A stretch of 5,710 nucleotides of DNA. It comes from JADHUC01 sp964617665. Lineage in GTDB: Bacteria > Planctomycetota > Planctomycetia > Pirellulales > Pirellulaceae. The stretch spans positions 1 to 5,710 of the forward strand of contig CAZUAH010000771.1 in the NCBI GenBank assembly GCA_964617665.1, given 5' to 3'. Below the pieces are notes generated by a model, which did not search any database, had not been told where the DNA came from, and was given only the letters and a program-made list of their open reading frames with translations. Positions 1 through 5,664 of this stretch are shown here, piece by piece; within the stretch, counting starts at the first letter, position 1; every line of letters begins with the position of its first letter. Made by a program: the position numbers and the translations under genes.

Positions 1-2
1 AT

Positions 3-68
3 AAAGGAAAGTACAAGCCGGGCAAATTGCTCGGCGTCGTGCATATTCACTACGTTGGCGAAGAGTAA
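3..68 (+). CDS. C-terminal end of an unidentified protein (partial, 5' end outside window)
   Basis: The third forward frame is open from the window edge to a TAA at 66-68 and gives 21 residues ending in GVVHIHYVGEE. Alternating hydrophobic residues (LLGVVHIHYV) look like a closing beta-strand followed by an acidic tail, which is typical of a real protein C-terminus. The other two forward frames do not give an equally protein-like end: frame 2 meets a stop at once and frame 1 runs on into low-quality sequence. The family cannot be identified from 21 residues. It lies 147 bases upstream of the small exported protein gene on the same strand, so the two could be co-transcribed, although a weak promoter candidate lies between them. 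Confidence is limited by the short length. Confidence 0.5.
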   Translation, partial: KGKYKPGKLLGVVHIHYVGEE

Positions 69-117
69 CGCACCAGGACGAACCATCCTTCCGTTTTCCG
101 TTTTGTGACTTCGGCGC

Positions 118-146
118 TTCCTTTTCAGACGCCGCTGTTACATAAT
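118..146 (+). promoter_or_regulatory. Weak sigma70-like promoter candidate upstream of the small exported protein
   Basis: A -10-like CATAAT at 141-146 is preceded at 17-base spacing by a poor -35 (TTCCTT, 118-123). Transcription would begin near 152 and leave a leader of about 64 bases before the ATG at 216. The -35 match is weak, so this rests mainly on the -10 and the position. Confidence 0.2.
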
Positions 147-203
147 GGGACTGGATATACGATACGTGATGTAGTGCAGAGGTTTTGGTTCCGTTTGATC
201 CCT

Positions 204-218
204 GGAGGTAACATCATG
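204..218 (+). promoter_or_regulatory. Shine-Dalgarno deciding the 216 start
   Basis: GGAGG (204-208) lies 7 bases before ATG 216. From the first G of GGAG to the end of the ATG is 15 bases, identical to the sites before 1216 and 3839. This supports all three start choices. Confidence 0.65.
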
Positions 219-461
219 AAGAAGCTGCTTTTGACTGTTTGTGTCGTTTTTTGCTTACTGGTGCCCGCGAGGCACGCTGATGCATTCCCGGAACGTCTCG
301 CCAACCCAATAAGGCAGGCTGGCCAAGTTCTCGTCCGCGGCGCGCAAGCGTTGGGTAGGCTCAATCCTCTTTCTCGGTCGAGAACGCGAACCGGGAAAAA
401 GGGTGGCGAGGCTTCGCCAGCCAGCCCGATTCAGAAAGCAGAGAAAGTCTCCCAAAAGTGA
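216..461 (+). CDS. Small exported basic protein of unknown function (81 aa)
   Basis: The product is not recognised. The start at 216 is chosen over an in-frame ATG at 105 because GGAGG at 204-208 lies 7 bases upstream, and the protein then begins with a typical signal peptide: MKK, a hydrophobic core of about 14 residues (LLLTVCVVFCLLVP) and an ADA cleavage motif ending at residue 23. The earlier ATG would bury this signal and has no Shine-Dalgarno. The predicted mature part is 58 residues with about 12 Lys/Arg and 3 Glu, hence strongly basic. Residues about 24-50 could form an amphipathic helix (IRQAGQVLVRGAQALGRL), followed by an Arg/Ser/Thr segment and a low-complexity Lys/Ser/Pro tail. 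No cysteine remains after cleavage and no lipobox is seen. It stands alone, with a 754-base gap behind it. A small cationic periplasmic or surface protein is plausible; a bioactive peptide is possible but unproven. Confidence 0.65.
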   Translation: MKKLLLTVCVVFCLLVPARHADAFPERLANPIRQAGQVLVRGAQALGRLNPLSRSRTRTGKKGGEASPASPIQKAEKVSQK

Positions 462-476
462 CAGCCGAGAAGATGT

Positions 477-494
477 CGATGCTGGAAGGCATCG
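477..494 (+). terminator. Small hairpin after the 81-aa gene, possible terminator
   Basis: A perfect 6-bp stem (CGATGC / GCATCG) with a TGGAAG loop begins 16 bases after the stop at 461. No T-run follows (TGTGCCGAG), so an intrinsic terminator is doubtful. Confidence 0.15.
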
Positions 495-846
495 TGTGCC
501 GAGCGGTACGAAATGACGTTACTGAACGGCTTTGAAGGCCTACTGTAGCTTTCGAACTGGCGAAGCCTCCTAAGATGACTTCCCAGTCAGCGCGGTGATT
601 CATGCTAGAGTTGCCGCGCTGGTTTTCTTTTGCGGACGGTATCTAGTCGCCGATGCCGCTTCGTCCAGGCGCCCACCGCCTTCGATGAAGGGCGCTGCGG
701 CCGTCCGTGTCGAGCGCGAGCTATTCCGCGCCCGTCGGCTCAGGCCCCATCCCATTGACAATCTGCTTCGCGGTCTTCTGCGCCGAGCGTAAAGCCAGGG
801 TTGTGCGGAACTGTTGGACTTCGGGCCCTCGTTGGTCAGCCCAAAG

Positions 847-874
847 TTGCGGCCCCCGAAGTGAGCGGTACAAT
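847..874 (+). promoter_or_regulatory. Sigma70-like promoter candidate inside the long gap
   Basis: TACAAT at 869-874 matches the -10 consensus in 5 of 6 positions. TTGCGG at 847-852 is a fair -35, with a 16-base spacer. Transcription would start near 881, about 40 bases upstream of the Shine-Dalgarno-preceded ATG at 922. The orderly promoter, Shine-Dalgarno and ATG spacing gives it more weight than the sequence match alone. It could also drive the large gene at 1216 with a leader of roughly 335 bases. Confidence 0.35.
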
Positions 875-921
875 GGTCTTCAGCACTGCGAGAACATTTC
901 GCCGATTCGGAGAGTTCTACC

Positions 922-975
922 ATGCGACAGTCAATGTTCGCTTGGTTGGTGATGACGGGTTCTCGTAGGCCCTGA
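922..975 (+). CDS. 17-codon reading frame with Shine-Dalgarno: leader peptide or remnant of a lost exported-protein gene
   Basis: ATG 922 is preceded by GGAGAG at 909-914, 7 bases away, and by the ACCATG context also seen at the caspase gene start. The product, MRQSMFAWLVMTGSRRP, ends at TGA 973-975. Its first half (basic residue, then MFAWLVMTGS) looks like the beginning of a signal peptide that is cut off before a cleavage site. Two readings are open: a short regulatory leader upstream of the large gene, or the surviving 5' end of a decayed gene, since the following 240 bases have no continuing frame that I recognise. Chance is also possible, because 17 codons carry little statistical weight. 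Confidence 0.25.
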   Translation: MRQSMFAWLVMTGSRRP

Positions 976-1149
976 GGGATGACGCCTTGTAAGAGGGGAT
1001 TGCCGCGGGCTCAGACTCCGACTCGACCGCTGAGATTCTGGTGAACTGAAAGGGACGCTCACGGCTGTAGTTGAATTGGCAGCAAGAGGACTCACTGCAC
1101 AAAAGGGAGCAAGAAAAACACGAAATGTCGTTTCCTCGCGCAATTTCCG

Positions 1150-1181
1150 TTGACATCCAGTGTCTTCCCAACAAGTAAGAC
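1150..1181 (+). promoter_or_regulatory. Possible promoter (-35 box) of the transglutaminase-like/caspase operon
   Basis: A perfect TTGACA lies at 1150-1155, 61 bases before the ATG at 1216. No good -10 follows at normal spacing. The best is TAAGAC at 1176-1181, with a 20-base spacer and three matches. An alternative sigma factor or chance could explain the box. Confidence 0.25.
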
Positions 1182-1202
1182 TTGCACTCGTGGGCCTTCC
1201 GA

Positions 1203-1218
1203 AGGAGATACGATCATG
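1203..1218 (+). promoter_or_regulatory. Shine-Dalgarno deciding the 1216 start
   Basis: AGGAGA (1203-1208) sits 7 bases before ATG 1216, in the same 15-base GGAG-to-ATG arrangement as the other two exported genes. The in-frame ATG at 1150 lies within the TTGACA box, has no Shine-Dalgarno and would place 22 non-signal residues before the signal peptide. Confidence 0.7.
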
Positions 1219-3789
1219 AAACCGCTCTTGACGCTTGTTGCCCTTGCTCTGGGCACGGTGGCGACCTACGCGTTCGCTGGCGGCGCTGAGGCTCCTCCCG
1301 AAAGCCACCAATTTCGACCCGGATGGCAGGTTGGGGATCACTGGATCGTCGAGACCCAAACGCGACAGACGCAAACGGCCAGTCCCCAGTCGGCCAAGGC
1401 GAAGGCTCGCTGGCGTTTCGTTGTGGAGGCTGTCGAGCCCGTGGGGCAAGCCAACTGCTTCCGGATCGTTTGTCGACCCGTTGGAGCCCAGGAACCCAAG
1501 ACCGTGGTGTGGGTCGATCGCAAGACCACGGCCATCCGCCAGATTCAAACCCAGTTGCCCACACCGGCTGGATACAAGACGGTGACCGAGAGTTACCAAT
1601 CAACCACGGCTGCACCGGTGGTCGGTCCGTTAACGGTGTTACCCATCGCACTGCCTCAGTTCTCCCAGCCGGGGATCAAGAGCGTGGACGCCTATCAATA
1701 CGAAACCATCTCCGGTCCCGGCGGCATCAAGGCCGCGGGCGACGTAGGTTTTTCCACCGACATCCGTCAGACCTTCTCGAAGCCGTCGGCCGACCGGATC
1801 AAGGGCCTGTTTGACGAGCAGCATATCAAGAGCCTGCGTGATCGGCCACTGGTGGAGGTCAACCTTTCGACACCTGTCGAGACAGTACGGCAAGTTTGGG
1901 CCCAGGGCGCGCCTTGGCCGGTTCTTGCCGACAACGGTTTGACGGTGGCCCGGTTGCTTCAGGCCACGCGCGCCGGCGACAGTCGAAAGCCCGGTGGCCA
2001 GCACAAGGAACACCCGGCTGTGGCGCCGCCACCCAGTGACAGTGACGGGATCAAGCACTTGGAGGCGCGCGACGGCCTGGAACGCGGCAATGTCCAGTTC
2101 ATTCCATGGTCCGGCTACTGGTGGCCGATTCGCCAGGGGAAGCTATTGGTCCCTTTGGGAAAGTACGATCGTCTGACCGGCTACAAGGCCGCCGTGTGGG
2201 AAAGAAAGCACAACCCGCCAGGGCCCAACGTGCCCCAGTGGCACGGCTACTGTCACGCTTGGGCAGCCGCGTGCGTCCTGGAACTGGAACCTACTATCGG
2301 GCGTACGGTTCGCACTGAACTCGCTCGCCTCGGTTTGGGTGTGGGCGATCAGAAGGGTTTGTTAACCGCCTGTCACACGGAAGATCTGGCCAACTCGTGG
2401 GGCGACCGGTACGGCGATGGCTTCGGCAGTGAAGATCGGCAGGACCTGCAACCCGACCTGCTGTGGCGATTGCTGAAGCTGCACGTGGGCCAGCAGGGCG
2501 TCCCGCTCGTGTTGGATGTCGAGTCGGGAGAAGAGGTCTGGAACTACCCCATCTACCAATACGAAATCCGCTACAGAGCTTCGGGGCCAGCCGCTTACTC
2601 GGCCGACCTGACACTGCTGATGGCCGACGATGCCGTTCCGCCAGACTATCGGGGAACAAAGACGCGGAAGCAGACCTACAAGTTCCGTTTCAAGATGCGG
2701 GAGGGTTCGGTGGTTAGCGGATCAGGCGAATGGCTTGGCCGCAGTAAGCAGGATCATCCGGATTTTGCCTGGTATCCTTTCAAAGCGATCGCCTCGAATC
2801 CCGAGGTGAAATACGTCACCGTAAGGAAACTGGTTGACGGCGATCAACACGATCCAGATACTGGCGACGAGCAACCGACCGTGCCGGAAACTCCGCCCGA
2901 AGAACCGAATGTCGAACCGGCAGAGCCAGTCACTCCGCCCGCAGAACAGCCTAGTGCGAAGCCTACACGACCCAAGCCAAAACCCACGCAACCCAAACCA
3001 AAGGCCAAGCCAGAACGTGTGCGCCCGAAGCCACATCCCAAACCGGAGCCCAAGCCGCCAGTAACACCGATCGTTCCTCCGTCTGCGGAAGACCCGGCGA
3101 GTGCCACCAATCCACAGCCTTCACAGAACGCTCGCTTGATCGTTCTGTCGCCGATGGAATTGGTGGCCTTGATCGCGAACAAGACATCGTCCTTCGCATT
3201 CGACGCCATGCTCGACCGGTTCGACGGTGCCAGCTATCGGCCCGGTGAGACTTTCTCTGTTCGAGTCAAGAGCGCCCAGCCCGGTTACCTGTATCTGCTG
3301 CAAGTCGATCCTAGCGGCACACCTGCGCTGATCTATCCAACGGCGGGCGAGAACAATCGGATTCCTGCCGGAAAGCTGCTCGATATTCGTCCCGGTGGCG
3401 CGAAAGCTGGCTTCCCAGTTGTAGGTCCGGCTGGCGTAATCCGTGTGAAGGCCGTGGTCACATCGCACCCGCTTGCGTTTTCCGGTTCGCTGGAGGGCTT
3501 CCAAGGACACACGGCGGTACAATCCCAGGGCCAAGCGGAACAACAGAACGCAGGTTGGCAAGGTGCGACGACTAGCCAGCGACAGGTTCAAGTCCAACCA
3601 GTCCAATTCCGCTGGCACCCGACGCAGCGCCAGCAGGTCCAACAGCTTCTTTCCCAGGAGCAGCTCCCGGCCGATGCTGAAGAATTGGGCTGCAAGCCAC
3701 CACAGGAGATACTGGGGCCATTCGCCCAAGATATGATGACCTTCTACGTCGATGCGCCACAGGACAAGCGACAAAGAACCAACGACTGA
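1216..3789 (+). CDS. Exported multidomain protein: transglutaminase-like (TGase-elicitor type) domain plus DUF4384 (857 aa)
   Basis: A signal peptide covers about residues 1-21 (MKPLLTLVALALGTV..., AFA cleavage motif), so the protein is exported. Residues about 33-270 form a beta-rich region beginning FRPGWQVGDHW, of no family I recognise. Residues about 278-460 resemble the transglutaminase-elicitor family: an aromatic entry motif PWSGYWWP at 297-304, the nucleophile motif WHGYCHAWAAA with Cys346, then EDLANSWGDRYG, LKLH with His423, and LVLDVESGEEVWNYP with Asp434 and Trp442-Asn443. Cys346, His423 and Asp434 are my proposed triad, by recalled family pattern and not by alignment. Transglutaminases join Gln side chains to amines; related folds also include cysteine peptidases. 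Residues about 556-622 are a Pro/Glu then Pro/Lys linker. Residues about 655-755 are DUF4384 (YRPGETFSVRV, PGYLYLLQVDPSG, LIYPTAGENN, HPLAFSG). Residues 767-816 are Gln-rich. It is followed after 49 bases by the caspase gene, probably in one operon. Confidence 0.85.
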   Translation: MKPLLTLVALALGTVATYAFAGGAEAPPESHQFRPGWQVGDHWIVETQTRQTQTASPQSAKAKARWRFVVEAVEPVGQANCFRIVCRPVGAQEPKTVVWVDRKTTAIRQIQTQLPTPAGYKTVTESYQSTTAAPVVGPLTVLPIALPQFSQPGIKSVDAYQYETISGPGGIKAAGDVGFSTDIRQTFSKPSADRIKGLFDEQHIKSLRDRPLVEVNLSTPVETVRQVWAQGAPWPVLADNGLTVARLLQATRAGDSRKPGGQHKEHPAVAPPPSDSDGIKHLEARDGLERGNVQFIPWSGYWWPIRQGKLLVPLGKYDRLTGYKAAVWERKHNPPGPNVPQWHGYCHAWAAACVLELEPTIGRTVRTELARLGLGVGDQKGLLTACHTEDLANSWGDRYGDGFGSEDRQDLQPDLLWRLLKLHVGQQGVPLVLDVESGEEVWNYPIYQYEIRYRASGPAAYSADLTLLMADDAVPPDYRGTKTRKQTYKFRFKMREGSVVSGSGEWLGRSKQDHPDFAWYPFKAIASNPEVKYVTVRKLVDGDQHDPDTGDEQPTVPETPPEEPNVEPAEPVTPPAEQPSAKPTRPKPKPTQPKPKAKPERVRPKPHPKPEPKPPVTPIVPPSAEDPASATNPQPSQNARLIVLSPMELVALIANKTSSFAFDAMLDRFDGASYRPGETFSVRVKSAQPGYLYLLQVDPSGTPALIYPTAGENNRIPAGKLLDIRPGGAKAGFPVVGPAGVIRVKAVVTSHPLAFSGSLEGFQGHTAVQSQGQAEQQNAGWQGATTSQRQVQVQPVQFRWHPTQRQQVQQLLSQEQLPADAEELGCKPPQEILGPFAQDMMTFYVDAPQDKRQRTND
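2959..3060 (+). repeat. Degenerate Pro/Lys repeat coding for the inter-domain linker
   Basis: Codons for residues 582-615 of the large protein encode alternating Lys-Pro units (PKPKPTQPKPKAKP, then PKPHPKPEPKPP) with varied synonymous codons, so this is a protein-level repeat more than a recent DNA duplication. Such segments form stiff extended spacers and are common in cell-envelope proteins, where they span the periplasm or contact anionic wall polymers. Here it separates the transglutaminase-like domain from DUF4384. Confidence 0.75.
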
Positions 3790-3825
3790 GGATTACTGAC
3801 CGATCAGCGACGACTAACCAATTTC

Positions 3826-3841
3826 AGGAGACATGACCATG
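3826..3841 (+). promoter_or_regulatory. Shine-Dalgarno deciding between ATG 3833 and ATG 3839
   Basis: AGGAG (3826-3830) is only 2 bases from ATG 3833 but 8 bases from ATG 3839. The second ATG has normal spacing, reproduces the 15-base GGAG-to-ATG arrangement of the other two genes, and yields the classical MKK signal-peptide start. 3839 is therefore preferred; the alternative adds only Met-Thr. Confidence 0.7.
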
Positions 3842-5353
3842 AAAAAGACGACCACATGTACCCTCATCCTTGGCCTCTTAATCCCCGGCTCTTGGGCCGT
3901 CGCCGATGTGATCGAGGCGCTGCCGGGCAAATCGCTCAAAGGCGCGCGAGGCTTTGACGTCGAAGCGGACATCCGCAACGATCACGCCGCCTACGCGGTC
4001 CGCGTCAGTGTCGATCGTAAGGATCGCACCTACGAAAAAGGTGAACTGATGCGGGTGACTGTCCGTTCCCAACGTGACGGTTATCTCTACATGCTGTACA
4101 AGCAGGCAGATGGTTCAACGAAGTGCTTGTTCCCTAATCTGTACGAGAGTGACAACGGCATAGAAGGCGGCAAGGACATTACCATCCCGACGAAAAACCA
4201 GGGCTTCAAGCTGCGATGCAACGATCCTTTGGGCGATGAGCTGCTAGTGGCTATCGTTTCACAACGCCCTCTGGCCATCGAGACTTTGAAAGTCGAGTCA
4301 TTGACTCGGAGCGTCGTGACGGGTGTCGATTTGGAATCCTTCGCGCGGGCGATCCGCAAGGGCTTCGACGTCGAGGGCGAGGCACCGGCCGGTTTGCCGG
4401 GCCAGTGGGCCGAGCACTCGGTGCAGATCAAGACGGTTCCCGCAGGGAAGCGCGACCGAGGCGCAACCTCGGCCCAGCGGATCGGCTTGTTCATCGGGAT
4501 CAGCAAGTATAAGGATCGCCGCATTCGCGATCTGAGTATCTGCCACAGGGACGCGACGGTGATGGCCGTGGCCATGAAAGAATACGGCCGGCTGGATGGC
4601 ATCGGCCTGTTGACCGACGAGAAGGCGACCCGCGAGAACATCCAGAAGGCATTCCGCGAACTCAAGCTGAAGTCGAAGCCCGGCGACGAGATCTTCATCT
4701 ACTGGTCGGGACACGGCTCCAGTTGCGCCGACACGGGTGGCGACGAACAAGATGGGCGCGACGAGTTCCTGGTCCCCCATGACGGCAACGCGGCGGATGC
4801 CGAAGGCACGATGGTCCTGGACGACGCTCTAGGACGCTGGGTACAGGAGTTGGACGGGCGCAAGGTGGCCGTAATCTTCGATGCCTGCCACAGCGGCGGA
4901 CAGGCCACAGGGCGCGGTATTAGGGGTACCGTCAAGGGGGATGATTCTATCATTGGCGCCGGGGACGACCTGCCCGCCGCCTCGGTCGAGGATCTGCTGA
5001 AAGGCGCGGGCGACGCAGATGAAATGGGCGAACTCATATCCACCACACCCGTCCCGATGGACCTGTTGGATACCGAACTCGGCCGCATCAAGGACATCGG
5101 GCAGGACGATGCGGCAATGCTCTTCTCGTCGGCCTCGGACGAAATCTCCGCCGAGCGGCGCGACGGCAAGCTCAGCGTGATGACCTACTTCCTGGTCGAG
5201 AAGACGGCCGCAAGCAGTTCGCTGACCTTGAAACAGGCATACGAGCATGTCAAGGTGAAAGTACCCGAGTACATGGAGAAGCACTTCCCGGGCCGAAAGC
5301 AAACGCCTCAATTGTGCCCGAAGGATGCGGGGGCCGACGTGCGGTTACGATAG
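3839..5353 (+). CDS. Exported caspase/metacaspase-like (peptidase C14) protease with N-terminal DUF4384 (504 aa)
   Basis: A signal peptide spans residues 1-22 (MKKTTTCTLILGLLIPGSW, AVA cleavage motif), placing the enzyme outside the cytoplasm. DUF4384 spans about 50-148 (YEKGELMRVTVRS, DGYLYMLYKQADGS, CLFPN, IVSQRPLAIE). The caspase-fold domain spans about 213-495: the first strand IGLFIGISKYKD from 215, catalytic His292 in YWSGHGSS, an acidic loop GGDEQDGRDEFLVPHD, catalytic Cys350 in IFDACHSGG, and a small-subunit-like segment AMLFSSASDEISAE from 426. Family knowledge: the Asp before the Cys (D348) and the Asp of the SASDE motif (D434) fit metacaspase/orthocaspase-type cleavage after Arg or Lys, unlike animal caspases. 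About 75 residues separate Cys350 from the small-subunit strand; this acidic linker has Arg359, Arg362 and Lys366 near its start as possible self-cleavage sites. It starts 49 bases after the transglutaminase-like gene with no terminator between, so co-transcription is likely. The substrate is unknown. Confidence 0.92.
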   Translation: MKKTTTCTLILGLLIPGSWAVADVIEALPGKSLKGARGFDVEADIRNDHAAYAVRVSVDRKDRTYEKGELMRVTVRSQRDGYLYMLYKQADGSTKCLFPNLYESDNGIEGGKDITIPTKNQGFKLRCNDPLGDELLVAIVSQRPLAIETLKVESLTRSVVTGVDLESFARAIRKGFDVEGEAPAGLPGQWAEHSVQIKTVPAGKRDRGATSAQRIGLFIGISKYKDRRIRDLSICHRDATVMAVAMKEYGRLDGIGLLTDEKATRENIQKAFRELKLKSKPGDEIFIYWSGHGSSCADTGGDEQDGRDEFLVPHDGNAADAEGTMVLDDALGRWVQELDGRKVAVIFDACHSGGQATGRGIRGTVKGDDSIIGAGDDLPAASVEDLLKGAGDADEMGELISTTPVPMDLLDTELGRIKDIGQDDAAMLFSSASDEISAERRDGKLSVMTYFLVEKTAASSSLTLKQAYEHVKVKVPEYMEKHFPGRKQTPQLCPKDAGADVRLR

Positions 5354-5468
5354 TGCGAAGATACGCGAGTCGTTGACTGTATCGGTTATCTCTTGGATTT
5401 GGAATTCTTCGCAGAATGCTTAGTCGAATGATGTCTCGGCACGGCTAGGGAGTTACCTTCCGGGGCGT

Positions 5469-5494
5469 ACGGTTGTCGGAAGTCGACCGTTTAT
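5469..5494 (+). terminator. Candidate terminator hairpin of the operon
   Basis: ACGGTTGTC (5469-5477) pairs with GTCGACCGT (5482-5490) across a GGAA loop. Eight of nine positions pair, one of them a wobble, with one T-T mismatch. A short T-rich run (TTTAT, from 5490) follows. It lies 115 bases past the caspase stop. The T-run is short, so an intrinsic terminator is only possible. Confidence 0.25.
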
Positions 5495-5499
5495 GACAC

Positions 5500-5515
5500 A
5501 GCGGCGAACGCCGCT
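5500..5515. repeat. Perfect GC-rich palindromic hairpin
   Basis: AGCGGC and GCCGCT flank a GAAC loop, giving a 6-bp GC-rich stem (7 bp as strict palindrome arms around AA). It could be a dispersed intergenic palindrome, part of the operon's transcript end, or a protein-binding site. Only one copy is in the window. Confidence 0.3.
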
Positions 5516-5575
5516 CCGTTGACGGTTGTGCCCCGACTACTGAGCTGCTTTCGGTAGGCAAACCATCAGATTTGA

Positions 5576-5589
5576 GACTCCTGGGAGTC
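5576..5589. repeat. Short perfect palindrome
   Basis: GACTCC and GGAGTC surround a TG centre. It is a 6-bp arm inverted repeat in non-coding DNA with no flanking T-run. It may be a binding site or chance. Confidence 0.2.
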
Positions 5590-5664
5590 CCGTGAACCTA
5601 GTTATCGTGTCGATGTTGGTTCCCGGATGAGGCTTGGCAATTCACGGATGGAACGAAGACTCTG

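Larger units (their letters stand above)
462..1215. other. 754-base intergenic region with no convincing long gene
   Basis: Reading frames of 60-220 codons exist here on both strands, but none has a protein-like composition, a Shine-Dalgarno or a recognisable motif. Their translations are rich in Ser, Arg and Cys, typical of shadow frames in GC-rich DNA. What can be seen is a small hairpin just after the 461 stop (477-494), a promoter candidate (847-874), a 17-codon frame with its own Shine-Dalgarno (922-975), and a TTGACA box at 1150-1155 before the large gene. The length and the orphan start signals suggest a decayed gene or a long regulatory leader. Confidence 0.5.
5354..5664. other. 311-base non-coding region after the operon
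   Basis: No reading frame of credible length or composition is present on either strand. I see three hairpin-forming sequences (5469-5490, 5500-5515, 5576-5589) and no tRNA-like or mobile-element structure. Confidence 0.5.

Noticed and set aside
595..792. 65-codon plus-strand frame in the long gap (MIHARVAAL...)
   Set aside because: No Shine-Dalgarno before the ATG and an Arg-rich second half typical of random GC-rich sequence. The hydrophobic start alone is not enough.
600..923. 107-codon minus-strand frame in the long gap
   Set aside because: Low-complexity Arg/Ser-rich translation, no start signal upstream and no recognisable motif. It also covers the more ordered plus-strand promoter candidate.
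1150..1215. 22-residue N-terminal extension of the large protein from ATG 1150
   Set aside because: The ATG sits in a TTGACA box without a Shine-Dalgarno. ATG 1216 has AGGAGA at good spacing and starts a signal peptide directly.
931..1599. 222-codon minus-strand reading frame overlapping the start of the large gene
   Set aside because: Most of its length is antisense to the clearly coding N-terminus at 1216. Its composition (Ser/Arg/Gly-rich) is that of a shadow frame and there is no Shine-Dalgarno.
3121..3774. 217-codon minus-strand frame under the DUF4384 region
   Set aside because: Fully antisense to the DUF4384 domain and Gln-rich tail, which show clear protein-level conservation. The minus frame has no family features.
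17..3940. Near-identity of GCCGGGCAAATTGCTC (18-33) to GCCGGGCAAATCGCTC near 3922, hinting at a duplicated gene end
   Set aside because: The match covers about 16 bases, encodes only PGK-type residues in different contexts (C-terminus versus N-terminus) and does not extend, so it is probably chance.
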